Below, in pieces: positions 27,134-34,403 of a DNA stretch of 45,654 nucleotides. The stretch is from Kineococcus rubinsiae (GTDB lineage: Bacteria > Actinomycetota > Actinomycetes > Actinomycetales > Kineococcaceae): positions 1 through 45,654 of the forward strand of contig NZ_VWPY01000035.1 in assembly GCF_011839805.1 (NCBI RefSeq). Direction: 5' to 3'. Both the position numbers and the translations under genes were made by a program. The notes below the pieces were generated by a model that had not been told where the DNA came from, made no database searches, and saw only the letters and a list, made by a program, of their open reading frames with translations. Every line of letters begins with the position of its first letter. Position 1 is the stretch's first letter.

Positions 27134-27775
27134 ATGCCCCACCTGCTGCAGCTCGACTCCTCCATCAGCGGGGCCGGCTCGAAGTCCCGGCAGCTCACCG
27201 CGGCCTTCGCCGACGCCTGGCGCGCCCGCGGCCCCGAGCACACCGTCACCCACCGCGACCTCACTGCGGACCCGCTGCCGCACCTGCTGGACAACGAGCT
27301 GCACTGGCCGCCGCACCTGCGCGCGCCCGGCGCGACGCCGCCCGCCGACGTCGAGGCCGTGCAGGCCGCGGTCATCGCCGAGCTGCTCAGCGCCGACGTC
27401 CTGCTCGTCGGGGCCCCGCTCTACAACTACTCGCTGCCCTCGACGCTGAAGGTGTGGGTCGACCACGTCCACGTCCCCGGTGTCACCACGCCCTTCGACG
27501 GCAGCGCCCAGCCGCTGGCCGGGCGCCCGGCCGTCGTGGTCTCCACCGCGGGCGCGACCTACGACGTGGGCTCACCGACGGCGGACTGGGACCACGGCGT
27601 CCCCGTGCTCGACATCGTCCTGGGGACCGCCTTCGGGATGCCGGTGACGGTCGTCAAGGCCACGCGCACCCTGGCCGCGCGCCTGGAGGGCATGGCCCCC
27701 GAGCGCACCCGCGCCGACGAGGAGTTCGAGGCGGCGCGCGCCCGCCTCGCGGAGCTGGGCGCGACCCTGGGCTGA
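27134..27775 (+). CDS. azoR: FMN-dependent NADH:quinone oxidoreductase / azoreductase
   Basis: 213 residues. The flavodoxin-like NAD(P)H-dependent fold is shown by HLLQLDSSISGAGSKSRQLT, VLLVGAPLYNYSLPSTLKVWVDHV and VVVSTAGATYDVGSP, which match AzoR. It reduces quinones and azo compounds using FMN and NADH, generally as a thiol- or quinone-stress enzyme. ATG with GAGGAG upstream. It separates the sigma factor from the Asp23 operon and points the same way as the latter, but a hairpin and 149 bp follow it. Confidence 0.93.
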   Translation: MPHLLQLDSSISGAGSKSRQLTAAFADAWRARGPEHTVTHRDLTADPLPHLLDNELHWPPHLRAPGATPPADVEAVQAAVIAELLSADVLLVGAPLYNYSLPSTLKVWVDHVHVPGVTTPFDGSAQPLAGRPAVVVSTAGATYDVGSPTADWDHGVPVLDIVLGTAFGMPVTVVKATRTLAARLEGMAPERTRADEEFEAARARLAELGATLG

Positions 27776-27777
27776 GG

Positions 27778-27791
27778 CCCCCGGACGGGGG
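27778..27791 (+). terminator. Weak hairpin after azoR
   Basis: CCCCC and GGGGG flank the 4-base GGAC, four bases after the azoR stop. A short GC-only stem that could be a terminator; no T-run. Confidence 0.4.
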
Positions 27792-27849
27792 TGTGGCGCA
27801 GGTCACGCGTCCTCGACCGTGAGGTTCGGGGCCGCAGCGACTCCCACCT

Positions 27850-27879
27850 GGTGACCGACCGCTGCGGCGGCCGGTCACC
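27850..27879 (+). promoter_or_regulatory. Inverted repeat upstream of the Asp23 operon
   Basis: GGTGACCG (27850-27857) and CGGTCACC (27872-27879) are exact inverted copies separated by 14 bases, ending 31 bases before the ribosome binding site of the first Asp23 gene. It may be an operator or a 5'-leader hairpin controlling the cluster. Confidence 0.5.
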
Positions 27880-27924
27880 CCGCCGGGCACCGGTGGGGCA
27901 ACCAGCGTCCGAGGAGCAGCCCCC

Positions 27925-28380
27925 ATGACCGAGAAGACCCTCACCCCCGCCCCCGCCGGCTCCGTGTCCCCCGGCCGCCTCTCCAGCAACCAGGGCACCA
28001 CGTCGATCGCCGACACCGTCGTCTCCAAGATCGCAGGCATCGCGACCAAGGACGTCTCCGGCGTGCACGCGGTCGGCGGCGGCGCGGCCCGCGCGGTCGG
28101 CGCGCTGCGCGAGCGCATCCCCGGCGGTCGCACCAACCACTCCCAGGGCGTCTCCGTGGAGGTCGGCGAGAGCCAGGCCGCCATCGACCTCGACATCATC
28201 GCCGAGTACGGCGTGGCCATCGACGACCTCGCGACCGCCGTGCGCCGCAACGTCATCGACTCCGTCGAGCGCATGACGGGCCTGCAGGTCACCGAGGTCA
28301 ACATCTCCGTCAACGACATCCACCTGCCCGAGGACGACGTCGAGGACGACGACACCGCCCGTCCCGCGCGCGTCCTGTGA
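27925..28380 (+). CDS. Asp23/Gls24 family envelope stress response protein (paralog 2)
   Basis: 151 residues. A classical family member: GTTSIADTVVSKIAGIATKDVSGVHAVGGG, GVSVEVGESQAAIDLDIIAEYGVAIDDLATAVRRNVIDSVERMTGLQVTEVNISVNDI. Asp23 proteins are abundant cytoplasmic proteins held at the membrane by AmaP. Starts at ATG with GAGGAG 8 bases upstream. First gene of a six-gene string whose members mostly overlap by a few bases, ending with amaP; the next gene's GTG overlaps its stop. The acidic tail EDDVEDDDTA is variable. Confidence 0.93.
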   Translation: MTEKTLTPAPAGSVSPGRLSSNQGTTSIADTVVSKIAGIATKDVSGVHAVGGGAARAVGALRERIPGGRTNHSQGVSVEVGESQAAIDLDIIAEYGVAIDDLATAVRRNVIDSVERMTGLQVTEVNISVNDIHLPEDDVEDDDTARPARVL

Positions 28381-28676
28381 CGCCTGCCGACCCCCGCACC
28401 CCGGGGACGGCCGCGGTGGACGAGCTCGCCGAGCTCGTCCTGGCCGTCCCCGGCGTGGCCCGGCTGCACCCCGGGCGCTTCGGCGAGGTCGCGACCTACC
28501 TGCCGGGGCGCCGGGTCACCGGCATCCGCAGCGGTCGCGACGCCGTGGAGGTGCACCTCGTCCTCGCGGCGGGGCACCCCGCCCAGGCCGTCGCGCAGCA
28601 GGTGCACGCCGTGGTCGCGGCCCGCGTGGACCTGCCCGTGCAGGTGCACGTCGAGGACGTCCTCGACGCCGTCTGA
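28377..28676 (+). CDS. Short Asp23-like protein (paralog 3)
   Basis: 99 residues. It keeps the Asp23 core in shortened form: AVPGVARLHPGRFGEVATYLPGRRVTGIR, VEVHLVLAAGHPAQAVAQQVHAVVAA and PVQVHVEDVLDAV, where the last strand ends with the family's VxVxDV. GTG 28377 overlaps the previous stop by four bases (GTGA), so it is coupled to the classical paralog. It could form mixed assemblies with it; this is inference. Confidence 0.8.
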   Translation: MTPADPRTPGTAAVDELAELVLAVPGVARLHPGRFGEVATYLPGRRVTGIRSGRDAVEVHLVLAAGHPAQAVAQQVHAVVAARVDLPVQVHVEDVLDAV

Positions 28677-28718
28677 CCTCCTTCCCCCCACCGCTCGTCC
28701 CTCGTCCCGGGAGCTCTC

Positions 28719-28898
28719 GTGTCACCTTCCCTCGCCGGCCTCTTCGCCGGTCTGCTCCTCGCCCTCGTGGCCGCCGTGGGCGGCCTCGGCTGGTTCCTGC
28801 TGGCCCTGCTGCTCGGCGTCGTCGGCTACCTCGTCGGCGCCCACCTCGAGGGCCGCATCGACCTGGCCGGTCTCCTGCCCGGCCGCAGCCGTGGCTGA
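28719..28898 (+). CDS. DUF2273-like small membrane protein
   Basis: 59 residues, too short for many gene callers. Sequence from GTG: SPSLAGLFAGLLLALVAAVG is the first hydrophobic segment, then WFLLALLLGVVGYLVGAHL is the second, with a short cytoplasmic tail EGRIDLAGLLPGRSRG. Two closely spaced membrane helices and the position between Asp23 genes and amaP fit the small DUF2273 proteins found in Asp23 operons of Gram-positive bacteria. Its last 8 bases overlap the start of the next gene, which supports translation. Ribosome binding site GGGAGCTC lies 9 bases upstream, partial match. Confidence 0.78.
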   Translation: MSPSLAGLFAGLLLALVAAVGGLGWFLLALLLGVVGYLVGAHLEGRIDLAGLLPGRSRG

Positions 28899-29337
28899 GC
28901 CCGCCACCGCGGTGCTCGCCGGGCACCCGGCGCCGACCGCCCCGCCCGCCCTCGCCGAGGCCGGGGCGCGCGGCCGGCTCGTGGTCGCCGACCGCGTCGT
29001 GCAGCGCATCGCCGAGGCGGCCGCGGCCGGCGTCGACGGGGTCGCCCCGCGCACGTCGTCGGACGGCAGCCTGACCGGGAACGTGACCACCGCGGTCGGC
29101 GGCGCCCTCGGGCGCACCCTGCCGCGCGCCTCCTGCGTGCGGGCGGGCTCCCGCGTGCGGGTCGAGATCGAGGTCGCGACCCTCTGGCCGCGCCCCGCGG
29201 CCGAGGTCGCCGCCCGCGTCCGCGACCGGGTCGCCGAGCGCCTGGAGGCCCTCGCGGGCGTCCGGGTCGACGCCGTGGCCGTCACCGTCGCGAAGGTCGT
29301 GCTGTCCGCGGCCCCGACCCGGGCGAGGGTCCGGTGA
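28891..29337 (+). CDS. Asp23/Gls24-like protein (paralog 4)
   Basis: 148 residues. LVVADRVVQRIAEAAAAGVDGVAPR, VTTAVGGALGRTLPRASCVRAG, VRVEIEVATLWPRPAAEVAARVRDRVAERLEALAGVRVDAVAVTVAKV carry the family pattern, here with a longer N-terminus rich in Ala and Pro. GTG 28891 overlaps the end of the DUF2273-like gene. Its stop overlaps the DUF6286 start by four bases. A single cysteine (SCVRAG) is present. It is the third Asp23-like gene in this string. Confidence 0.85.
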   Translation: MAEPATAVLAGHPAPTAPPALAEAGARGRLVVADRVVQRIAEAAAAGVDGVAPRTSSDGSLTGNVTTAVGGALGRTLPRASCVRAGSRVRVEIEVATLWPRPAAEVAARVRDRVAERLEALAGVRVDAVAVTVAKVVLSAAPTRARVR

Positions 29338-29885
29338 GCGCCGAGACCGGCACCCGCCGCGCCGCACCGCCCACGGGCTCCGGCCCGGTCGGGGTGGTCG
29401 GCCCGGTGCTGGCCGTCCTGCTCGTCGCCCTCGGCGCCCTGCTGGTGCGCGAGGCCCTCGTCACCGGCGGCGTCGTCGGCGGCTCCACCTGGCTGCCGCC
29501 GGCCGCCGGCGCGCTGGACGGCACCGCCCCCGGCGGCGCCGCGATCGCCGTCGGGGTCGTCGCCGCCCTGCTGGGGCTGTGGCTCGTCGTCGTCGCCCTG
29601 CGTCGGCGCACCCGCCGCACGCTCGCGGTCGGCGCGATGTCCTACCTCTCCGCCCGCGACGTGGCCCGGCTCGCGGCCGGTGCGGCGCGCGACGTCGACG
29701 GCGTCCTGGACGTCTCGGCGGAGGCGACCCGCAAGCGCGTCCTCGTCCGGGGCCGCGCCACCTCCCGGGACGGGGTCGAGGAGCCGGTGCGCGCCGCCGT
29801 CGCCCACCAGCTGTCCGCCCTGACCACTCCGCCGGCGATCGTCGTGCGGCTGCGCCCCGAGGACGACGAGGGAGGTGCACGGTGA
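29334..29885 (+). CDS. DUF6286 family membrane protein
   Basis: 183 residues. Two hydrophobic segments, VGPVLAVLLVALGALLVREAL and AIAVGVVAALLGLWLVVVAL, then a soluble part YLSARDVARLAAGAARDVDGVLDVSAEATRKRVLVRGRATS resembling the Asp23-domain fold. Such proteins of unknown role lie next to AmaP in actinobacterial Asp23 loci. GTG 29334 overlaps the preceding stop (GTGA). It overlaps amaP by four bases at its end. Confidence 0.85.
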   Translation: MSAETGTRRAAPPTGSGPVGVVGPVLAVLLVALGALLVREALVTGGVVGGSTWLPPAAGALDGTAPGGAAIAVGVVAALLGLWLVVVALRRRTRRTLAVGAMSYLSARDVARLAAGAARDVDGVLDVSAEATRKRVLVRGRATSRDGVEEPVRAAVAHQLSALTTPPAIVVRLRPEDDEGGAR

Positions 29886-30463
29886 AGCGCTCCGTGCTCG
29901 CACTGGACCGCGTGCTCGTCCTGCTGCTCGGGCTCGTGCTGCTCGTGGGCGGCGTCGCGACGGCGCTCTGGGGCGCCGGCCGCCTGCCGGCCGCGGTCAC
30001 GGCCCCCGAGGAGCTGCGCACCGGGGCCCTCACGCGGGCCTTCGACGCCTCGTGGTGGACCGCTGCCGCGGCCGTGGGCGGGGTCGTCCTCGCCCTGCTC
30101 GGCATCCGCTGGCTCGTCGGGCACCTGCCGGCGCGCGCCGGTGGGACCGTCGCCCTCACCGGCAGCGCCCCCGGGCGCCGACTGGCCCTGGACCTCGACT
30201 CCCCCGTCTCGGTCGCGGCCGACGTCCTCGGCACCACCGCCGGGGTCCGCTCGGCCCGCGGCAGCCTGTCGCGCGGCCCGCGCGGCGGACGGATCGTCAC
30301 CCTGCGTGCCGTCGTGGAGCCGACCGCTGACATCCCGGCGGTCGTGACCGCCGCGGAGGGCGTCTGCGAGGACGTCCTGGGCGTCATCGGCCGCACCGAC
30401 GTGCAGGCCCGCGTGCAGGTGGCCGTCGCCCGCCGGGCGCGCGGTCTGCCCCGCGCCTCCTAG
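29882..30463 (+). CDS. amaP: Alkaline shock membrane anchor protein AmaP
   Basis: 193 residues. N-terminal membrane helices (VLVLLLGLVLLVGGVATALWG and AVGGVVLALLGIRWLVGHLP) with an external loop, then a cytoplasmic domain ending VTLRAVVEPTADIPAVVTAAEGVCEDVLGVIGRTDVQARVQVAVA, the typical AmaP part that tethers Asp23 to the membrane. Start GTG 29882 with GGAGGT 5 bases upstream and a 4-base overlap with DUF6286. Last gene of the string. Followed by three CGCCTCCT repeats and a strong hairpin terminator before the convergent marR-type gene. Confidence 0.85.
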   Translation: MKRSVLALDRVLVLLLGLVLLVGGVATALWGAGRLPAAVTAPEELRTGALTRAFDASWWTAAAAVGGVVLALLGIRWLVGHLPARAGGTVALTGSAPGRRLALDLDSPVSVAADVLGTTAGVRSARGSLSRGPRGGRIVTLRAVVEPTADIPAVVTAAEGVCEDVLGVIGRTDVQARVQVAVARRARGLPRAS

Positions 30464-30495
30464 GGGCCTGCGCCTCCTAAGGCCCCGCGCCTCCT
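30454..30495. repeat. Three CGCCTCCT units at 17-bp spacing
   Basis: CGCCTCCT occurs at 30454, 30471 and 30488. The first copy contains the last sense codons and stop of amaP, and the others lie in the intergenic region, so the end of the gene seems to have been copied in tandem (the units read GCGCCTCCTAGGGGCCT, then GCGCCTCCTAAGGCCCC). A slippage duplication of the amaP 3' end is the simplest view. Confidence 0.75.
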
Positions 30496-30509
30496 GGGCT
30501 CCCCGCTGC

Positions 30510-30540
30510 GACGCCGTCCACCCCCCGGGTGGGCGGCGTC
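30510..30540. terminator. Bidirectional terminator between amaP and the MarR gene
   Basis: GACGCCGTCCACCC (30510-30523) pairs with GGGTGGGCGGCGTC (30527-30540) over 14 bases with one T/G wobble and a 3-base loop. It lies in the 105-bp gap between converging stops. No T-run. Strong stem and placement make a terminator likely. Confidence 0.75.
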
Positions 30541-30568
30541 GTCGCGTCCGGGGACCGGGGACCTGAGC

Positions 30569-31051
30569 TCATGGGCGGGCCGGGGCGCCCGCCCCGTCGT
30601 CGTCCAGACCCGCGTCGACGCGCTGCAGCAGGGTCCGCAGCGCCGCCCGCTCGTCGGCGTCCAGCACCGCGAAGGCCGCGGCGGCCGACGCCCGCGAGCG
30701 CCGGCGCAGCTCGGCGTGGACCTGCTGCCCGGCCTCGGTCAGGAGCAGCCGCCAGGACCGCCGGTTGCCCGGGTCCTGCTCGCGGCGCAGCAGGCCGGCC
30801 TCCTCCAGCGGGTCGACGAGGTCGGTCACCGAGCGGGGCGCGATGTGCAGGTGCTCCGCGAGCTGGCCCATGCGCGGCGGCTCGTCGCTGTGCGCCACGA
30901 CGCGCAGGACGCGGCCCTGCGCGGGGGTGATGCCCAGGTCGCCGAGGTCGGCGCCCGCGCGGCGGCGCAGCCGCCACTGCAGGGACCGCAGGAGCTCGGC
31001 GAGCTCGACCGCGTCGGAGTCGACCTGCTCGGTCCGGGAAGAAACGCTCAC
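30569..31051 (-). CDS. MarR family transcriptional regulator
   Basis: 160 residues, a usual MarR length. Winged-helix region LGITPAQGRVLRVVAHSDEPPRMGQLAEHLHIAPRSVTDLVDPLEEAGLLRREQDPGNRRSWRLLLTEAG includes the recognition helix (PRSVTDLVDPLE) and the wing DPGNRRSW. Usually a repressor that releases DNA when a ligand binds. GTG 31051 has no ribosome binding site, so the mRNA may be leaderless. Divergent from an ABC exporter with 69 bp between them that contain several palindromes; it most likely represses both. Confidence 0.93.
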   Translation of the reverse strand: MSVSSRTEQVDSDAVELAELLRSLQWRLRRRAGADLGDLGITPAQGRVLRVVAHSDEPPRMGQLAEHLHIAPRSVTDLVDPLEEAGLLRREQDPGNRRSWRLLLTEAGQQVHAELRRRSRASAAAAFAVLDADERAALRTLLQRVDAGLDDDGAGAPARP

Positions 31052-31060
31052 GCGGCGAGC

Positions 31061-31092
31061 TTACCTGATGCTGAGGTAACCTCACTGTGAGG
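31061..31092. promoter_or_regulatory. Nested palindromes, probable MarR operators
   Basis: Three dyads overlap here: TTACCT GATGCTG AGGTAA (31061-31079, arms of 6, spacer 7), GAGGTAACCTC (31073-31083) and CCTCACTGTGAGG (31080-31092). They occupy the short divergent region between the MarR gene start at 31051 and the ABC gene start at 31121. Dyads of about 18 bp are the usual targets of MarR dimers. They would block both promoters. Confidence 0.75.
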
Positions 31093-31120
31093 AGACCGCA
31101 CCGACCCAGGAGGTCCGCCC

Positions 31121-32938
31121 GTGCGCGGTGACCCCGCTCGTGACCCGTTCCGCCCGATGAAGCACACCCCCGAGACCGGCGCTCGCCCCGGCGCCGCCGA
31201 GCTGCGCCGCGTCGCGCAGCTGTTCCGCCCCCACGTCCGCACCCTCGCCGTCGTCGGGGCGCTCATCGCCGTCGGCGCCGTCGCCGGCGTGGCCAGCCCG
31301 TTCCTGCTGCGCGAGATCGTCGACGTCGCGCTGCCCCGCACCGACCTGCGCCTGCTGGCGTGGCTCGCCGGCGGTCTCGTCGCCATCGCGGCGATCGGCA
31401 CCGTCCTCGACGTCGTCCAGGGGCTGCTGACCAACCGCATCGGCCAGGGCGTCATGCACGAGCTGCGCGTGCGCCTGTACGCGCACCTGGAGCGCATGTC
31501 GCTCGGCTTCTTCGCCCGCACCCGCACGGGCGAGGTCCAGTCCCGCATCGCCAACGACATCGGCGGCATGCAGACCGTCGTCACCAGCACCGCGACCGAC
31601 TTCGTGCAGAACCTCACGACCGTCGTCGTCACCGCCATCGCCATGCTCGCCCTGGACTGGCGCCTCGCGCTGCTGTCCTTCGCGATCATGCCCGTGTCGC
31701 TGTGGCTGAACCGCCGCGTCGGCCGCCTGCGCCGCCGCATCACCGCGCAGCGCCAGCGGCAGATGGCGGAGATGTCCGCCACCGTCGAGGAGACGCTGTC
31801 GATCTCCGGGATCCTGCTGACCCGCACCACGGGCCGCTCGCCCGAGGTCGTGCGCCGCTTCGCCCAGCAGTCGCAGGACGTCTCCGCCCTCGAGGTGAGC
31901 TCGGAGATGGCCGGGCGCTGGCAGTGGTCGGTCATCACGCTGACCATGGCCGCGATCCCCGCCCTGACCTACCTGCTGGGCGGGCACCTGCGGGGCAGCG
32001 GCACCGACCTCAGCGTCGGCACCCTCGTCGCGCTCGTCACCCTGCAGGGGCAGCTGTTCCGGCCCCTCGGCAGCCTGCTGCGCATCGTGGTGCGGCTGCA
32101 CGCCTCCATGGCGCTGTTCACGCGCGTCTTCGAGTACCTGGACACCCCGCCCGAGGTCGTCGAGTCCCCGACGGCCGTGGCGCTGCCGGCCGTGCGCGGG
32201 CACGTGGAGCTCCGCGACGTGTCCTTCGCCTACCCCGGCGCCGCCACCCCGACGCTCGAGCACGTCGACCTCGACGTCCCCCCGGGCACGTCGCTGGCCG
32301 TGGTCGGCGCCACCGGCTCCGGCAAGACGACGCTCGGCTACCTGCTGGCCCGCCTCTACGACGTCGACGGGGGCTCCGTGCGGATCGACGGCACCGACGT
32401 CCGCGACGTCACGGCGCGCTCGCTGTCCGACGCCGTGGGCGTCGTGACGCAGGAGACGTTCCTGCTGCACGCGAGCGTCGCGGACAACCTGCGCTTCGCC
32501 CGGCCCGACGCCACCGACGCCGACCTGGAGCGCGCGGCCCGCGTCGCCCAGGTGCACGACCTCATCGCCTCGCTGCCCGAGGGCTACGACACCGTGGTGG
32601 GCGAGCGCGGCTACCGGTTCTCCGGCGGCGAGAAGCAGCGCATCGCGCTGGCCCGCACCGTGCTGCGCGACCCGCCCGTCCTGCTGCTGGACGAGGCCAC
32701 CAGCGCGCTGGACACCCGCACCGAGCGGGCCATGGCCGGGGCGCTCGCGGAGCTGTCCGCGGGCCGCACGACCATCACGATCGCCCACCGGCTCTCCACC
32801 GTGCGCAGCGCGGACCAGATCGTCGTGCTGGACGCCGGCCGGGTCGTCGAGCGCGGCACCCACGCCGAGCTCAGCGCCCGCGGCGGGCGCTACGCCGAGC
32901 TGGTGGCGGCCGACGAGGCCCGGGTCCCCTCGGCCTGA
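31121..32938 (+). CDS. ABC transporter, fused permease-ATPase exporter
   Basis: 605 residues. The N-terminal ~320 residues are an exporter-type transmembrane domain with six helices (SLGFFARTRTGEVQSRIANDIGG is the conserved coupling-helix region). The ATPase has Walker A GATGSGKTT (396-404), Q-loop VVTQETFLLHASVADNLRFA, signature FSGGEKQRIALAR (from 500), Walker B VLLLDEATSALD (about 519-530) and H-loop IAHRLSTV. Homodimeric exporter of lipid or drug type; the substrate is unknown. GTG start with AGGAGG 7 bases upstream. Probably repressed by the divergent MarR. Ends 7 bp from the convergent PAS-GGDEF gene. Confidence 0.95.
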   Translation: MRGDPARDPFRPMKHTPETGARPGAAELRRVAQLFRPHVRTLAVVGALIAVGAVAGVASPFLLREIVDVALPRTDLRLLAWLAGGLVAIAAIGTVLDVVQGLLTNRIGQGVMHELRVRLYAHLERMSLGFFARTRTGEVQSRIANDIGGMQTVVTSTATDFVQNLTTVVVTAIAMLALDWRLALLSFAIMPVSLWLNRRVGRLRRRITAQRQRQMAEMSATVEETLSISGILLTRTTGRSPEVVRRFAQQSQDVSALEVSSEMAGRWQWSVITLTMAAIPALTYLLGGHLRGSGTDLSVGTLVALVTLQGQLFRPLGSLLRIVVRLHASMALFTRVFEYLDTPPEVVESPTAVALPAVRGHVELRDVSFAYPGAATPTLEHVDLDVPPGTSLAVVGATGSGKTTLGYLLARLYDVDGGSVRIDGTDVRDVTARSLSDAVGVVTQETFLLHASVADNLRFARPDATDADLERAARVAQVHDLIASLPEGYDTVVGERGYRFSGGEKQRIALARTVLRDPPVLLLDEATSALDTRTERAMAGALAELSAGRTTITIAHRLSTVRSADQIVVLDAGRVVERGTHAELSARGGRYAELVAADEARVPSA

Positions 32939-32945
32939 CCGGTCC

Positions 32946-34286
32946 TCAGCGGGCGCGACGCTCCGGGCCGTCGGAGCGCGGGGCCGCGGCCGTCGCGGCC
33001 CGCCGCAGGTCCTTGGCCACCGCGACGGCGTCGTCGACGCGGGCCAGGACCGAGCGGACGCCCGTGTCGAAGGACGCGCGGCACTCCGACTCCCGGGCCA
33101 GGACCACCCCGGCGCTGACGCCGACGAGCTGGTCGGCGTCGCGCCGCCCGCGGCTGGGCAGCGGGGCAGGCGGGACCCAGTCGGTGACGCGGGCCAGGAT
33201 GCCCGCGGCGTCGGCCTCGCTCAGCCCCGGCAGCACCACCGCGAACTCGTCGGCGCCCAGGCGGCCCGCCGTGGCCGACAGCGGCAGCTGCGAGCGCAGG
33301 TGCTCGGCGAAGGCGATGAGCAGCGCGTCCCCCGTGGGGTGGCCGTAGGAGTCGTTGACGGCGCGGAAGCCGTCGAGGTCCGCGGCCAGCACGCGCAGCG
33401 GCTCCCCCGACGCGGCCGCCTCCGCGAGCGCCAGGGTCAGCCGCTCCTGCAGGAGGCTGCGCGAGGCCACCCCGGTCAGGGCGTCGCGCTGCGTCGTCTG
33501 CACGCGCTGCGACGCGCGGGCCCGCAGGGCCCGGGTGGCGACCCGCAGCGAGTGCTCCAGCTCCCGCACGGGGGTCACGTCGCGCGAGACGAGGACCGCC
33601 CCCGCGACCGCGCCGTCGGCGTCCAGCAGGGCGCTCGCCGCGGCCACCAGGCGCAGCTCCCGCCCGTCCAGGCGCGTGGTGTCGATCTCGACGTCGCGCC
33701 ACGGGCGGCCGGCGCGGAAGGCCGCGAACATCGTCTCCAGGTGCAGCGCGAGGCGCGGCGGGTCGGCGCGGTACATCTCCGCGATGGGCCGCCCGACGAC
33801 GTCCGCGGCGCGCACGCCCCACAGCTGCTCGGCGCCCGCGTTCAGCGACCGCACCACGGCGTCGCCGTCGACCGTGACGATGGAGTCGCCGGAGTCCTCG
33901 AAGTGCCGCTCCAGCGGGCCGCGCCCGGCGACCGCGCGCAGGCAGCCCAGGTGCAGCGCCTCCCCGGCGGGACCCGTGGCGCTCCAGAGCGTCAGGTCAC
34001 CGGTGACCGCGGCCCCGTCGCGGTGGCGCAGCAGCACCCCACCCGCCGTCGATGTCAGGGGCCGGCCGACGAGGTCCTCGAGCGGGCGGCCGAGCGCGTC
34101 GGGCGCGGACCAGCCGAAGGTCGCGGCGGCCGCCGGGTTCCAGGCCAGCACGAGGCCCGCGTCGTCCACGGTCCAGGCCGGGTCGGGGAAGGCGGCCCAG
34201 ACGTCGACGAGGTGCTGCGGGGCGTCGAGGTGCTGGGGCCCGTCGAGGTGCTGCGGCGCGTCGAGCGCCGGGGGCGAGGTCTGCAC
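32946..34286 (-). CDS. PAS-PAS-GGDEF protein with degenerate GADEF motif
   Basis: 446 residues, no membrane segment. Two PAS domains: residues ~28-115 (FPDPAWTVDDAGLVLAWNPA) and ~125-245 (FEDSGDSIVTVDGDAVVRSLNA), the second with a PAC strand. The GGDEF domain starts at about 265 (DALTGVASRSLLQERL), keeps DLDGFRAVNDSYGHPTGD but reads RLGADEFAVVLPG (344-348) in place of GGDEF, so Ala replaces the second Gly. Activity is therefore uncertain; it might be a GTP-binding sensor. An N-terminal hexapeptide repeat precedes PAS 1. GTG 34286 follows GAGGAGGTGG by about 7 bases; an in-frame start at 34355 is less likely. Confidence 0.88.
   Translation of the reverse strand: MQTSPPALDAPQHLDGPQHLDAPQHLVDVWAAFPDPAWTVDDAGLVLAWNPAAAATFGWSAPDALGRPLEDLVGRPLTSTAGGVLLRHRDGAAVTGDLTLWSATGPAGEALHLGCLRAVAGRGPLERHFEDSGDSIVTVDGDAVVRSLNAGAEQLWGVRAADVVGRPIAEMYRADPPRLALHLETMFAAFRAGRPWRDVEIDTTRLDGRELRLVAAASALLDADGAVAGAVLVSRDVTPVRELEHSLRVATRALRARASQRVQTTQRDALTGVASRSLLQERLTLALAEAAASGEPLRVLAADLDGFRAVNDSYGHPTGDALLIAFAEHLRSQLPLSATAGRLGADEFAVVLPGLSEADAAGILARVTDWVPPAPLPSRGRRDADQLVGVSAGVVLARESECRASFDTGVRSVLARVDDAVAVAKDLRRAATAAAPRSDGPERRAR
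34209..34262 (-). repeat. Three-copy 18-bp tandem repeat in the GGDEF gene
   Basis: Codons 9-26 encode three hexapeptides D-A/G-P-Q-H-L in a row (DAPQHL, DGPQHL, DAPQHL). The 18-bp units are nearly identical at the DNA level, so length could vary between strains. It lies between the start and the first PAS domain and would make a flexible linker. Confidence 0.85.
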
Positions 34287-34403
34287 GTCCCGTCCACCTC
34301 CTCGTCGTCGTGCGGGTCCGTCGAGGGAGTCATCGGCGCGCGCGGGCGCCGGCACGAGCAGCCGAACGGGTTGCTCCCGGCCCTGCCCGCAGCCGGCGCC
34401 TGC

